Source: Myripristis murdjan (lineage: Eukaryota > Chordata > Actinopteri > Holocentriformes > Holocentridae). Taken from it: a DNA stretch of 64,000 bases. Below, piece after piece: positions 34,042 through 48,430 of this stretch. Position 1 is the stretch's first letter; the number at the start of each line of letters is the position of its first letter. Location of the stretch: positions 25,986,001 through 26,050,000 of the forward strand of contig NC_043995.1 of NCBI RefSeq assembly GCF_902150065.1. The letters run 5' to 3'. A program made the translations under genes and the position numbers. The notes under the pieces were generated by a model. That model worked only from the letters and a program-made list of their open reading frames with translations, was not told the origin of the DNA and did not search any database.

Positions 34042-37000
34042 GGTTGGTACATTATGGACACTGGCTCCTCTCCAGCACCGCAGCTTTTCATTTAAAATCT
34101 ACTGAAAAAGGCAAGTAATTCCAGTCTAGCGAGAATAAGAATTAAATCAAGATTTGCTGGTGCTTTGCAAAACGAAAATGTTCTTGGCTTTACTTTTCTT
34201 TTACTAAAAAAATATTTCAATCTAGTTTGCAATGTTTTGTTGCCTTATTGTTGCTTTGTGCTGGTACACATTCATTTAACGACATTACTGTTGTAATTAT
34301 ATAGGCTTGATTATTATTTTATTCGTCTGTACTCTTGCACTGAAGTAGACGCTGTTTTTAAGTAAAGTTATTTTAAGTATAATTTATAGCTGCAAACAGG
34401 AGCACTTGTCAGGTGTCGTTATCTGAACTCAGCAGGCTTCCTGTCTCAAACCTCAGACTTTCCGCACACATTTCCGCTGCCTGGACCCGAAAAAAAGGGC
34501 AACAAAGCCTTGTTAAATCGAAATGCGTGGATAAACTGAGGAATTGCATTGTTTTGAGTTTATATCCACTCGCACAGGCATGGAGATGGACATGGACGGA
34601 GTGGCTCGACAAAGCGCTCTGCGTGTTTGTCTCTTGCCTGTGGCCTGCGGAGGCCCTGCTGTTGTCAGGCTGAAGTTGTGAAAACCGCATCATGTTTGTG
34701 TCGCTCAGGGCGCAGCTGCTGAGGCCTTTGCAAAATCAGCTTGACTTAACTCTTACTTCTGCTTTCTCCCCGGTCTCTCCAACACACTGAGGAGAAGCCT
34801 GATAACATGCACACTGTGTTAACTCGGCCTGTGCCCTGCTGTAGCTGTCAGGCGCTTCATGTTGCATGTGTCTGCTTTTAAACCATCATTTACAGAACAA
34901 ATACTGCCACTTCCTGTAGGCATCTAACCCTTAGAGCAGTTAATACCTAAATCTTAAGTGCGCAGTATTTTTAGGTATTTAGAAGCCATTTCTGGTAGAA
35001 TCAAAACAGCAACACAACCTCAAGTGCATCTGGTAACAAATATAAACCTCTACAAACACAGTGAAAACGTGCTACACATCAAACAAGAGTGGTTACTCTC
35101 ACTTATTTAACTCATAGCCTGCTGTAAGAAATCCCACATGAGGTGCTACTTGGATGTTTGAAAATGCCTCTGATGAAAACATGAGGCCTTTATTGGTGGA
35201 ACAACATGCAGCATCAGATGCAAAGGTTAAAGTCTGAGAGTTCACCTAAATTTTTTCCTTTTTCAGTTCAGCAACAAGACTGAAATGATGGTGACGGTGA
35301 TGATGATGATGAAGTGAGATAGTTAACTAACCTCACTAACACAGGGGGAATGAAACAGGGACCACCTCCTCCTGTGGCAGTTCACAGCGGGATGATGGTC
35401 CTAAAATGTGTCAATAGTAGTTACTATGTGGGATCCTGCGTGGTGAAAAAAAAGCCACTCCCTGTCTTTAAAGTCTCATTTATTAGCAAAATCTAACAAC
35501 TGCTGAAATCTGTTTTTACTATTTTGGTACAAAAGGACAGTGTCTACTGCATGTCAATACATAACTAAAAGTTTGGGAGTTTAAAATGATTATATAAAGA
35601 CCTGGATCTGATTAACAAAAGGAAAGATATTATTGTGGGATCAGTGTGGATATAAAGAGATCACTCTCCAAGGAGCAGTAGGATCAACTTCCACAAGATC
35701 ATTGGTATTTTGACATTTTCATCACCTAATAGCATCTCATTTATAGCATTTAGCCCCCCCCCCCCAAAAAAAAAGATTAAAAAAATGACTTTGAGATATG
35801 TAAACAAGGAATCTGTGCCAAAACTGGTGATATTGTGACAGAAATTTGCTGATATTTTCCTCTGCTGGGATCAAAAATGAGCTCACTGAGATATAAATAG
35901 CCAGATGAGGCCACATGTATCTTGTTGTTCCATATAGGTTATCTTATGCTTTATATCTTATCTACAACAGCAGCTGATAGTGGCTTATGTTTAACTAAAA
36001 TTTGATCACTGTAGAAGAAGTAAAAATGGATGCATGTAGTAAGCAGTTTACCGTTCATGATGTTCATGCTTCAAAATGCTGATAGTTTGGGCAAGACTGC
36101 GTGATGCAACCTGTAAAGCTGCTGACTCGAAAGCTTACCAAAGTTTCCATCCAGAACGGCCGAGTTTGATTCTCATAGCTCGAAGAAAAAGGTGCATTGT
36201 TTACTATGAAGATGAACGGTATAATATTTAGGACATCGAGGCACAGGCAGTTTCAGGAAGGTCATGTTTTTTAAAATTGTTTTGTATCACTGAGCAACAG
36301 CCTGCGCTCTGAAACACATTTAACAGGAAGTCAGTTGTGGCATTGGCGGTCAGGCCACATTTTGATATATTTGTATCAGTGTGCAGAGGAGAAAGAGAGC
36401 ACGAAGAGGAGATAAAGAAAGAGCGGGAGTATGTGTTTGTGGTTGAGCTTGTCACTGAAAATGTAGCTGAGCGCTGAAGCAGACGAGCTGCTGCTAGTCA
36501 GGATAATATCAAGAGTTTTTAGTTTTTATCCTAAAAAGAAAGGCTTTCAAAGCAGGCTCTTGCAGTGGTGTAATGCTGTTCACTGCCGTTACTTCTCATG
36601 AGAATTTGCTGTGCACAGCCGCTTTTACCCCGCTGTCAGCCCACTGTTTCACTTCTGCACTGAGGAAGGGCCTCAAAAGGCGAGAGAGGGGACACAGACA
36701 GACTGCAGGAGAAAGAGAGAAGAGGGACAAAGATGGAGACTGGGGGAAAGAGGACATTACCGCCACTCTAATAACATCAGTGGAAGTAGAAAAAAAGGGG
36801 AGTCAAAAGAAAACTGACAAGAAACAGTGTGTAGGCTGGCCTAAGCCTCGAGTCACGTGAAAACCAAGTGCACACACATTTTAAGTTGTGTTCCTCACAC
36901 TTGTAGGAGTGGAGTTTCAGTGCAAAATGTCAATGAGATGTCATAGGTCTGCAAGAACGATCACAATCTGCACGTTAACAGCTCAGTTTGTGTCATGGTC

Positions 37001-40000
37001 TTGTTTATTCTCAAAATCTTGTTTTTCTTAAAACAAGTGGGATGAGGTAATCCCACTTATTCCCACAATTTTATTAAGTCAAGTGTCATTTCTGATCTGC
37101 CTTATTCAACATATTTATACTTAGGCACAGAAAAAAAAGTGAACTGCACTCTCATCCTATACTGGCATTTTACCCTTCTTTATCAAAAATAAGATTTAAA
37201 TCCATGATATGCAGTAAGTGACTGGTCAAGGTGGAAATTTGTGCAGCGCACCTCCGACATTTAGAGCCCCTAGTCGCACTTTACATGTTTTTGTCGTCTT
37301 TCTCTTGCACAAAGTCAGTATATATTGCTCTGAAATGAAGCCCACTGTCTGTGTTCGCCTCAGATTATGTGCAAATCCACTCTAATCTGTCAAAGGCTTC
37401 ATGCAGGTTCCACACAGCTGACTTCTGTATCAGTTTGTGTACATCCAGGAGGAAATGCCAAACTGCGTGCCATGCATTAAGAGCTGGCTTACAATGTTCA
37501 GGCAACAATTGAGCTAAAAAAAACACACACACACCCATACACACACACACACACACACACGTATACAATGGATGAGCGGCGCTTAGAACTTCAATCAGGC
37601 CTACACTCTTCTCGCAGTGAACTCAAGCCCGTCTCTGACCACGGGGCTTCAGGTTGTTTTCCAGCTTGAAAATGACCCACATTTTTTACACGGTGCCCCC
37701 CTCCTCCCCTCCCCATTTCCTCTCCCGCGGCCTGTGCCAAAAGGTTCCTCTGCACATGGGGGCCAGGTTTCCTGTAGGCCACTGAAAAAGCACGGCGCTG
37801 ACGTCCAAGGCCCAAAGACAATGCTCGACTCCTCTAAACAAACACGCACTTACACTCACTTAGGCTGCCTCACTTCGCATCACACACATGCACACACTTA
37901 CACAGAACAACAGGTCCCGTCCTTACCTCTTACCCACCCCGACAGACACAACACACCCATGCCAGACACACACACACACACACGCACAGACACACACACA
38001 CACATCCACACCCACGCACTCGAGCAAGTGCCATCTTGAGTTGGCGTGGCATTTCTGAGGCTTTTGTCAGCAGCTAAACACAGGAAGCAGCGCAGAGACA
38101 GAGTCAAATCTTGATTAGACTCCACCTCAAGCCAGCTACCCGCAACCTCAGTCCTAACGAAATAAAACTGCAGTGAAGATCATCGAGTTTCTTTAAGATT
38201 ACAGACATCAGCGTACTGCAGAGTGGCTGCTTGCAAACTGTTGCTAAACAGCTCGTTTTTCACTCTCCTTCTGAATCACTGGTTTATGGTCGAAGACAAG
38301 CTGCAGCACAAACATTTAGTCTCATTTGCAGAGCTAAAATCTTCTTCTTATGAAAAATGAAAAAATCTAGCAATCAGACGAAATAATCCCCACTGTTTTC
38401 TGATGTAGCTTCTCTTATTTCAGAATTTTTTTCTAGGAACAGGTATAAATATGCTGAAACAAAGCCAGATTAGCCCACTATGATCAAGAAAATAACACTG
38501 ATTCAAGAAATTTCTGGAAACAATTTGATTTGCATTGGAAACAAGAGGGATAATCTGATCCCACTTTCAGATTTTTTATTGATTAATTAATTTATTTATT
38601 TATTTTACAAAAATCAAGATCCTCAAACAGATTGAGACAATTAATTCACACAAACAAGTTGATTAGCATTGGAATCTACATGGATTATTTCATCCTGCTG
38701 TCAGATTTTTACCTTTTCTTGAGAAAAACAAGATTTTTTCAGACAAATATCAATGTTTTTTTGCGGTGCACAGAGCCAAATCTCTCTCGCATCAGAACTG
38801 AACATAAAACAGTTTAATCTCATTCTTGTGTTGAAAAACTCTCGGTTCATCTGTGGCAGTGAAGCTTGGAGGGGAAGAAAGTGGAAGATTGCTTTGTTTT
38901 AACTTTAAATTCCACTTGGGAAAAAAAAAAAAATCTAAGCTGGGAAAGTGAATGAGTAATGTTCTCCAAACCCGCAAAAGCTGCTGCTGAGGTTCCCTTG
39001 AGCAGGGCAGTTAAACATTTTCTCTCTCTGGAGCTGTTTGGTGACTAACGGTACAGAAGTCTGTGGTTTAGCTGGGCAGCTCCCAGGTGTGAATGTGGGG
39101 AGCTGCGAGAAAAGAAAAGAAAAAAGAAAACAGTTGGGTGGTGCTGTTAAACTTGTATTAATGAAGCCTCCACACTATGAGATAAGCTCCTGTCCCGCAG
39201 AAATACTCTGTCAATCTTTAAACATTTTACATCTTTACTGAGAAAACTGATAAAGAAAACAAGTCATTTAGCCTCCTTTTCAGTCTTAATTTTATTGTTA
39301 TCATTATTAATTGTTACATTATAATTATTTATTAGTGTTAAGTTTGACTTGTTTCAGAAATTTTCTTCACTCAAGTGTCATTTTCGTGATACTAATGGGT
39401 TGTTCTGCCAAATTTTGCTCAGTTTCATCTGATGTCATATTCAGTTGTAAAATCTTGTTTTGCCCAAAACAAGTACCAAAAAAAAAAAAAAAAAAAAAAA
39501 ATCTGTCAGTAGGATGAAATAATCCCACGTGTTTCCAGTGCAGTTTCACTTGATTCAGATTTTTTTTCTTTCGGGGAACAAGTATCAAAATGTTAAAACA
39601 AAGCAAAATAAGTCAGATTAGCCCAGTAGGATCAAGAAAATGATGCTTTGATTCAAGAAAATTCTGGAAACAAGTTGATTAGCATTGGAAACAAGCGGGA
39701 TAATCTGATCCCAATGCCAGATTTTTTATGAAAATCAAGTTCTTCCCGCAGATTATGAAACTAACGCCTTGCTGAAATGTAGATTTTTGCAGTTTACAGC
39801 TTGAGTTCATCTAAAACTGATGAGGTGAATCTTGTTCGAGTCCTTTAGGTTTGTTCTTCAGGCTTTAGATACAATTTGATGATTTTTATTATTATTTTTT
39901 GGCTCGGCACAGACAGTTCATGCATTTTAGGCTTATAAGAATGAATTTAAAAGCTTTAAATTTAAATGATCCTGACATGAAATCTGCCAGTCGTCAGTCA

Positions 40001-43000
40001 CGTATGAACATGTGTCCCACTGAGCCTACAGAGTGGAAAAAAGAGTGGCTGTGGTTGTTCTGGTCAGTTTCCCTGCAGTCATCAGTGCCACACGCCGTGA
40101 CCCCGCACGGCTCTGCCTGACTCTGCCCGTTCTGTGTGCGTGGACAGGAAGCGCTGTCCGTGGTGAGCGAGGACCAGTCCATATTTGAGACGCCCTATCC
40201 CGCAGCCCCCGCCATGCACATGAAGGCTGACATGACGTCACCCGGGGGGTTCAGCCAGGCCTCCAAGCACAGCCCCGAGCCCACCGAGCCCGAGTGGGTG
40301 GGGTCAGCGGCGCCCGGTTCTGGGAAGAGAGCCGAGCACGTCAACGGGACCAGGTGAGTCAGGACGGGTCAGGGTCACAGCGGGTCACATGTTCCCACGG
40401 ATTGCACTTCTGACTCTTTGTCACTCTCCGTTTCACAATTCTGTGTTTTTCCAGACCCCGGTTTATTTTTTTCAAACTTCCTTTTATTTTCCCCGACAGG
40501 TGCAACCATAAAGTCACTGGTGGGCATAAAACTTGTGTTCCACTGTAACCCCACTTTTCTTGATTTTCATGTTTTAATTTAAATAACAGGATTACATGCT
40601 CATGGCATTTTGGAAAAACAAAGCATCCTTTTAAAAAAAAGTAAAGGATCCAACATTTTTGATTTTTTTTAATTAACATTCTTCATCTCTCTGTGCTCTA
40701 CCATGTCCTTAAAACCTTCATGATAACCAAACTAATAGATACAAATGCAATATTATGATAATTTTACTAAATAAGTGGGTTAATTGTTGTCCATTTGGTA
40801 AACATGATGTGATGCTGGAGGCTGTAGCTTTAGCCTGGAGGCTGTAGTCATGTTCTTGGTTATACAAAGCTACAGTCTTCTTAAAAGTAGCTCATTTTTA
40901 CTATCTAATCCTCCTGGTAGCATTACTAATACTGAGTGGGCTGGATCCAAAGTTAATTTTAATCCTGCAAATGGTTTGCTCTCTCAGATTTGAATGGACA
41001 GATGGGTTTAGCATTCAGTGTAAACTTTTTCCACAGTAACAAATAACAGCAATAATAGTCCCACAGCCACTCACTGAATAACAACATTTCAAAATTTCTT
41101 TTCCAAGCATGTTTTCAAGCCCTGAAAGTGATTAAATTCCTCTTCCACACACTTGTATTAAAACAACATCTTAACAAGTCATTTATTCTCATGGTCAGTG
41201 ATACTCTTACAAGGTAAAAACTCCCACTTGTTTCCAATGCAGTTTCACTTGTTTTAAGTTTTTTTGAGGGGATTTTTAGAAAATTCTGGAAACAAGTGGA
41301 CTAGCAGAATATGAGAAGAAATGTCTTATCAAGATGAAACTTGTTGCAACGTACACAAACCCAGGAGACTGGTTTGGACAGAGAACAGGCTCTCTTTAGA
41401 TGTATGATAGATTTTATAGCATGATTGAAGGAAAACAAGACCTCTAACTGTGAAGATGAGATTAAGGTGGAGATTTCTTGCTGTGTTTTGGGAGTAAACT
41501 CTCACCCTGACCCCGTCTCCTGTGTCCCGGTCCAGCCGTGAGTCCCCAGTCGACTGCAGCGTGACCAAGCGCTCCAGACACATGAGCAGCAACGACGGGG
41601 CCCAGATGGGGTACCAGGCCTCGTACCCCGAGCCCCGTGCCAGCCCCCAGACCTCCACCCCGCCCAGCAACGCCCCCGAGGAGAAGAGGGTCATCGTGCC
41701 GGCAGGTGAGCTGACTCACTTGTGTTTGCGACACTTTAGTTGGAAGTCACCCTCGATCATCCTCCACTTTCACATGAGATAGTCAGAAGGCCGTTTCACA
41801 AGAGCTGGCACATTATTTCGCTTGTGCAATATCAATAATTAAATCAGAGATGCATGGGCACAGCGTGTGTGTGTTCATGTCACACTTCCTCTCTGTGCTA
41901 CTACACTCTCATGCCATTACTAAATAAGAATATATTTCATGCCGGGTTGAATAAGGACACGGGGTTCAGAGGAGAGATGTAAAATACATAAACACATAAG
42001 TCTGAAGTGTCAATGTAGCACCCACAGCTTTTAACACCATCATATATTCCGTTACATGTAAATTTTCATGGTCATGTTAATTACAGAGAGAGCAGGCAAG
42101 TAGGAGGAGAGGTGTGATGTGCTGATGTGATCAATTTCCTTCTTAATCACCCAACTTTATCACTGCCACAGCCAAGGCTTATCTAAGCATCTTTTCAGCT
42201 TTAACGGCAGTGAGTCAGAAAGACTTTCAGAACATTTAAATTCACATTGTCAGTCAACCTTGCTCCTATTAAATATCTTTTTAGCTTTTTAGGCACGTAT
42301 AAAAAACAGGCTTTTCTCAGCCTACAGAAAACCCATCTAATTCTGTATCAAAGGGTTTTCAACACTGCAAAAATCTCCATACTAACAAATTATTCAGTCT
42401 TAAAATAATGTCTTTCTTAACAATAAAAATATGCCTTGCAGTTGCATGAGATAATCCTACTTTTTCCATCGCTAATCAACTTGTTTCCAGAATTTACTTG
42501 AGTCAAAGCGACATTTTCTTGATCTTAGTGGGCTCATCTGTCTTATTCTGCCTTCTTTCAACATATTTATACCAAGTCGGAAAAAAAAAATCCTGAAACC
42601 TGTGCAGCTGCATTGGAAACAAGTGGGATTATCTCTTATTTTCATTTGTTTAAAAAAATAAAAAGAATGAAAAGGACATGAAACAATGCTTTATATGGGA
42701 TATTTTTTGTTGCGTAAATGACAGCGATGATGCGTCATTGCTATCTGAGTAGATTATAGTCAGGAAATTTTACATAAACAAAGACGTACTTGTCCGGCCG
42801 CTTTAATTTAGTGCACGTAATCCTTGATAACAGGCAGGTTGGCTTTAAAAACAGCCACTTTGCAACTTCTCCAACTGTACAAAACCAAATATATGATGAT
42901 TCCTTACATATTATGTCTCTCCTGCATGGTTGCCATACAGTAGCTTTACTTTGTGAGTCATTAGGCGTTAACAGCAGCGTGCATGACCAGTATGCACGTT

Positions 43001-46000
43001 TTAAAAATGGTACCCAGTCAGTGAGTCAGTCTCACTTCAGACAGCATTTACTCTCCTGGGAGGTGAAGTGGACTCTTTCAATTCAACGCGGTGGGATCCA
43101 ACGAGCTTTGCCAATGAGTCACAAGCTGCGAGTTATTATACTTTATAATGCACGGATATTACATCACAGCTTCATGTGTTAAACAAGGACAATCGGGGCC
43201 CATGGGTGTGGTTGCGTCTGTTACACGTCTCACACTCACCACACGTCTAATATTATGGTCAATTCACAGTGCACAGTCATTATCTGCTACTGGAAGTGAG
43301 TTTGCTTAACTGAACCGGGCTGATGATAATTCATGTAACGATACGATTTGCATCTAAGTGCCACGAAAGATTAAGAAAGGTCAGTTCTGTGGGAATAAAC
43401 AGAAGTTAGTAGATAGTACTATGCAGAGATGTTAAAACAATTTCACATAATCAACCATGTTTTCATTCAGCAATTATCTATGAAAACAAGGACTGCTTTA
43501 GGACCAGTATGAAAAAAAAAAAAAAAGTGTCAGAACTGGTAGTATGGTAGTATTTCCTGTTGTATGTAGCTCAGCCATGTCATATCAACAAATCAGCTCA
43601 ACCAGAGACACTTATCAATATTTCTGTATGACTCTCATTCCTCCATGCTCTGGGTTTCTTCTTGTCAATGGGAGTTTTTTTTTCTTTTTAAACCAAGCAA
43701 ACCAACCATCAGGGTTGTTTTCTACTTAAAAAAGCAGAGTTCATGTACAAAAGTCAAACAACTACAAAACATTTACCTCATTGCATAATGAAATGTGTTT
43801 TCATCCAACAAATAGAGGTATTGAAACAAGAATCGGTGTCAAAAGGAGAAGTATCACAACTGATACTGGCGTCTATATATTCTCAGTGATATTCATGTTC
43901 ACTACGTCTGGTAAGCACCTAAGTTTGCCTTGACTGAGTTTATTTATTTATTTATTTTTTCTCTGACTCTCCTCCGTCCTGTCTCTGGTCCGTCCTAGAC
44001 CCTGAGGTTTGGACACACGACCACGTGCGGCAGTGGCTGGACTGGGCCATCAAGGAGTACGTCCTGGAGGAGGTGGACGTCATGCAGTTCCACGCGCTGG
44101 ACGGCAAAGCGCTCTGCAAGATGAGCAAGGAGGACATGATGCGCCTCACGTCGGCCTACAACGCAGACATCCTGCTCTCGCACCTCAATTACCTCCGGCA
44201 GAGTAAGGCCCGCCTCGCCGTCCAAGATATAAGCTCCGGCTGATAACATTGTTTGGACTTCCTCGCTTGGCAAATTTCGCAAATGTTTCTGCGGCAGAAG
44301 TATCTGCACAGAAATAAGATGAAAAAATTGAGACTGTCAAACATGTCTCTGTGTGAATTACTTTGAATTTTGAACAAGTTTATTATCCTTTATTTAATAA
44401 TTCTGTACAAAATGGTACCCAGATATTGATTCTTCTGTCTCTAGAAGATGTTAACTCACTTTAGTGTCTTATGTCCTTTCTTTCAGGCAGCCCCACATTC
44501 TCTTACTCCACAACTCCCACCAGCAACACACCACAACAGCCCAGACTACAGGTGAAAGCAGGTAAATCAACCTCTCCGTCTGCTCCACCCCCCAAAAAAG
44601 GATCCGAAGTCGGGGAAAAGTGAATGAAATCTTAGGTGCAGTGGGTGCAAAGTGGGCAATTATTAGCACAAGTCAAGTGCAGCCAAGTAAATACAATTAA
44701 GCAACCAAAATTAACCAAACCAAAAGCAGATTAAGACAATCATTACAGAATAATCTCTAAAATTGGAATATATAATTGTGAATTATATCATCATGACTTT
44801 AAATACTTCAAATAAAGGAAATAAATGGATGAAGACAAAGGCATTTCTTGAAATAATGCCTACTTCAAAAAGCATTGTATATCTGGTGGCGGCCAGCAGT
44901 CATAATGTCACGGCCTGTCTGGGAGTTTCTGGGTATGAACCAATGCACAGAATTCAGGGTCGCAATCTCAAAACTATCACAAAGGAGCAGTAAGGAAAGC
45001 TACTTGAATGATTTAGGGTTTTAAAAATAATGTGTTGAGTTTCAGAGCCGTGTCACACAGTTTCAAGAGTCTAAAGGTTTCTTGGCACAACTGTGGCCGC
45101 AGTTGACGAGTCTTTGATGAGTCCACAATTCAACAGCCAGTTTCAGACAGGAAACAGCTGCACCGGCACAGGAAATGGGGGGTATAGGTCCCGCTTTGGG
45201 ACACAATTCACAATCTTCTGGCGACAGGGGTGGCCTGAACAAAAGAACACTCACCCCAAGAAATTGTGGGTCATCTTCAGCTCGCCCATGTCTGCTCTCC
45301 AACTCTTATCACTCCTTTTGGGTCACCATTTATGGACTTCCTTCCTCCTATAGCTTAAATGTCTGCTTCAAAGCCTTTCTTCTATTGTAGCCGTGTGCCC
45401 GTCAAGCGTCTCGTCTCATCTTTGGCTCTTTTCTGTGCAGAGAGCAGCTTTGAAGACATCAGCCGCAGGAACAGCTGGCCAACGAACACCATGACTGCAG
45501 CACCAAAAGGTACGACAACAGAAAACCAGAGGCGATATGAAACCAATCTTCATGCATGAATGAAAACTGTTTTTGCATACAGAAAACTACTCTTTTTAAA
45601 TATTCAGGTAGGCCACAACTGAAGATTTGACATTTTTCAAACCATTATTTTCCTTCATGGTTTGCAGGGTCTTCCATGGAGCACCAACACAACAGCAGAG
45701 TCACAGAGCCGGCTCAGAGGATTGTGCAAGGTGCGAATGCCTCTCCTCCCAACTATTAAACACCTCAACACCTCTCAGAGGGAACATGAAAAATAATTAT
45801 ATCATTTCTCCTTTGCACAGATCCGTACCAGACATTAGGGCCCATTAGCAGTCGACTAGCCAATCCAGGTGAGAGCGTAATGCACTACAGGAAAAACAAG
45901 TGAAAATGAAGCAAATGAGGCCTTTACACTGTCTGCTTTGGGCAAAATGAGAGCAAGCAGGGCTGGCACTTTTCACCACACATGCACATATTCCAACATG

Positions 46001-46462
46001 GCGCCAAGACCGCCAAGACAGCAGTAGCTTTGAGTTAGCTGTATTACGCTTACTTGCAAGACAAAAATCTGGCTTCCCTCTCAGCAAAATGACTGTGTGC
46101 CCTGCTGTTTCCTCACAGAAGGCCAAGCCCTCAGCTCATCCAAGAACCGAGCAGGCAAACAAAGTCCATACAGGGTCCCTGACCCCAGCGCTCACAGGCC
46201 TGTGGGTAGGTTTCTGCCCGCTGTCTGTCACTTCCTCCAAGCCACACAGTGAAAAGGTCACATTTGATGAAAATATTAGGCTCCAGGGTCTTAACTCTGT
46301 GTATCCTTATTGCTGGAAGAGACTCCCAGCCACAATGACACCCCTTAGGTTAGCTCCTGAGTGGGATGAATGAAAAACAGCATGGGATATCTGGCTGTGT
46401 CCAGTGGATTTGAAGAGTTTTGTTTTTGCAATATATTTTTCATTTATACAACTCCCAACTTA

Positions 46463-46545
<83 letters not shown>

Positions 46546-47235
46546 CACCAGTATTTTACCCAACTCCCCTCAGGCCACAGTTATTGTCCCCAATGCCATG
46601 CATACTTTAAACAACTAGCTACTCAAATCTGTGCATGGTTTTTGTAGTGCTGATCTTTATGCTTTTGTCTTTGCAATATAACTCCCTGAACTCCCTGATT
46701 TCTCCTCCAAGGTTCAGGACAGATCCAGCTGTGGCAGTTCCTGCTGGAGCTGCTGTCTGACAACAACAACGCCGGCATCATCACCTGGGAGGGCACCAAC
46801 GGCGAGTTCAAGATGACCGACCCCGATGAGGTGGCCAAGCGCTGGGGCGAACGCAAGAGCAAGCCCAACATGAACTACGACAAGCTGAGTCGCGCCCTGC
46901 GCTACTACTACGACAAGAACATCATGACTAAGGTGCACGGCAAGCGCTACGCCTACAAATTTGACTTCCAGGGAATCTCGCAGGCGCACCAGAATCACAC
47001 AGCAGAGGGGGGGATTGTTAAGTACCAGACTGAGGTGAATTACGTCCAGCCCTACCACAGCCACCAGCCCAAAATGAACTTCATGGGTGGCCATCCCGGT
47101 CCCATGCCCATGTCCCCCGGCAACTTTTTCGGGCCTCCCACCACATACTGGAACTCAGCCAACAGCCCCATCTATTCCGGGCCAGCCATGCCCAGACATC
47201 CTGCGGCGCACTCCCACCTGAACTCGTACTACTGA
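32813..47235 (+). CDS. fli1b: ETS transcription factor Fli1 (fli1b)
   Basis: Fli1 is a nuclear ETS factor of endothelial, haematopoietic and neural-crest cells. Nine coding exons fit in phase: 32813-32830, 40148-40353, 41536-41705, 43999-44202, 44487-44561, 45441-45509, 45668-45730, 45821-45868 and 46712-47235, giving 458 aa (human FLI1 has 452). The first coding exon encodes only MDCTIK, matching the MDGTIK start of human FLI1, before a 7.3-kb intron. Residues 132-199 form the PNT/SAM domain ([18 protein letters not shown]); the ETS domain is about 289-371 ([35 protein letters not shown]). The C-terminus ends in HLNSYY, like HLGSYY of FLI1. RESPVDCSV and RVIVPAD are also conserved. The b assignment rests on the adjacent etv2. 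Intron donors and acceptors are all GT/AG. Confidence 0.95.
36322..36330 (+). promoter_or_regulatory. candidate FOX:ETS composite site in fli1b intron 1
   Basis: The word AACAGGAAG matches the FOX:ETS motif known from endothelial enhancers, in which a forkhead factor and Etv2 bind together. Its place in the first intron of a vascular gene next to etv2 makes it plausible. One short match is weak on its own. Confidence 0.3.
37000..37160. repeat. fold-back repeat family, partial copy
   Basis: Contains AACAAGTGGGATGAGGTAATCCCACTT and, further on, AACATATTTATACTTAGGCACAGAAAAAAAAGTGAACTGCA in degenerate form (shared words: TAATCCCACTT, ATATTTATAC, GTGAACTGCA). It belongs to the family best seen at 39505-39720. 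Confidence 0.5.
38365..38570. repeat. fold-back repeat family copy
   Basis: Begins AATAATCCCCACTG and ends with GCATTGGAAACAAGAGGGAT, a diverged inverted-repeat pair. The middle carries AGATTAGCCCACTATGATCA as in the 39.5-kb copy. It lies in fli1b intron 1. Confidence 0.65.
39505..39720. repeat. fold-back repeat (MITE-like), best copy
   Basis: The left arm ATAATCCCACGTGTTTCCAG and the right arm TTGGAAACAAGCGGGATAAT are inverted repeats. The middle holds a conserved AGATTAGCCCAGTAGGATCA. No coding capacity is visible. Two copies of this same layout lie 1.1 kb apart in fli1b intron 1. Confidence 0.7.
41210..41320. repeat. fold-back repeat family, short copy
   Basis: CCCACTTGTTTCCAATGCAG and, 60 bp on, TCTGGAAACAAGTGGACTAG form the inverted arms; the usual middle is deleted. 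It lies in fli1b intron 2. Confidence 0.65.
42440..42640. repeat. fold-back repeat family copy, opposite orientation
   Basis: Arms GCTAATCAACTTGTTTCCAG (left) and GCATTGGAAACAAGTGGGAT (right) with a middle matching the complement of the 39.5-kb copy (TTTTCTTGATCTTAGTGGGC). It lies in fli1b intron 3. Confidence 0.65.
46466..46543. repeat. (CA)n microsatellite in the last fli1b intron
   Basis: About 39 CA units, 170 bp upstream of the acceptor of the ETS-domain exon. Confidence 0.95.
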
Positions 47236-47724
47236 GGACGGGACCTCTCACACCGGAACGGGACAAGTTGGGAGGGGTAACCCAACATCCTACGAGACAT
47301 GAGCACAACCCAGCCGGGATGCATCTGATCTGAGTCCTCCCTGAAATGAAGGTGACATGACGCTATGCTCTTTGTTAAAGATGGCAGTATTATGTTGTCA
47401 CTGTAATCCTGTCATTCAGTAAAACGGACAGAGTAAATTAGCTCCATGGTGGCGATGAGTGGAAAAATACTATTCTGCTCTTTTTGTGAATATACTGCTG
47501 ATATATTACAGTTATTCAGTTTGTAGGACACCAAGTTTTTTCAAGTGTTTTCCAAGTTTTTTTCCAGTTGTAAGTAACTTGTTTCATAGCAACAGTCATA
47601 AATACTGTGTGTGTAGCATCAACATTGCAGTGTTGTTGTGATGAGGTCACATTTGCAGTTATCACATTAATTGGCCTCACATGTGTAAAAGTTTAATTGT
47701 ACAGAATGTTTGATATCATGTAGC

Positions 47725-47730
47725 AATAAA
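47725..47730 (+). terminator. polyadenylation signal of fli1b
   Basis: AATAAA about 490 bp past the fli1b stop. A further AATAAA at 47844-47849 could serve as a distal site. Confidence 0.5.
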
Positions 47731-48430
47731 ACATTTACTCATTAAGTAAAGCTAATAAATAATGCTTACACCTGAAAATGGGCTTGTGACAGTAATCATT
47801 TACAGATTGTGAGCAGAAACTTGGCATTAAACGTGCATTGACCAATAAAAATTATCGAATTCCAACACTAGGAAACATGATCCCTTATTTTTAATGCCTT
47901 AAAATATTCTTAATTGGCCCCTGAAAAAAATTAAGGGGTTTTGTTCATGGATTAAGAAATTTTGAACCTGTTCTTACAATGCCATCATTTTAACGGGTCC
48001 CTCACTTAATTCCTGAAAGAGTAAATTGAAAGTTAATAATTCCTCCTGGGCTTTGACGAATTTTGATATTCCTGAAATGCCACTGAATTTACAACTAAAC
48101 ATTTTCATTACACTTTTAAGGTATTTTATTTCAGTTATCCCTGAAATGATCTATTGAGGTATATCAAGAGAGCCTTGACTGCCACTCAAGTAAAACGACT
48201 GAATTTTGAAAATTCATTTGTCTTAAATTATTTGAAATAAGGGGGGGTCAATCTTTAAATTAAGAACTTGTTAAGGAGCGTGGTGTTTTCAGGTAAAAAC
48301 TGCAGACATATGAAAGGTTTTGTGTTTCAAAGTGCAACCACTGTGCACTAAGGCTGACTTTACAATGTTTCATACAATAAACATATAAAAATACTGCACA
48401 ATTTTTTTTTTTTTTTTTTAAATACTATAG

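Noticed and set aside
36100-36185. tRNA-Ser-like sequence with a GTTTGATTC B-box
   Set aside because: The arms do not pair into a cloverleaf and the A-box is poor; at best a decayed SINE head.
37617-38039. 140-codon His/Thr-rich frame in fli1b intron 1
   Set aside because: Composition comes from CACA-rich DNA; no start context, splice sites or domain.
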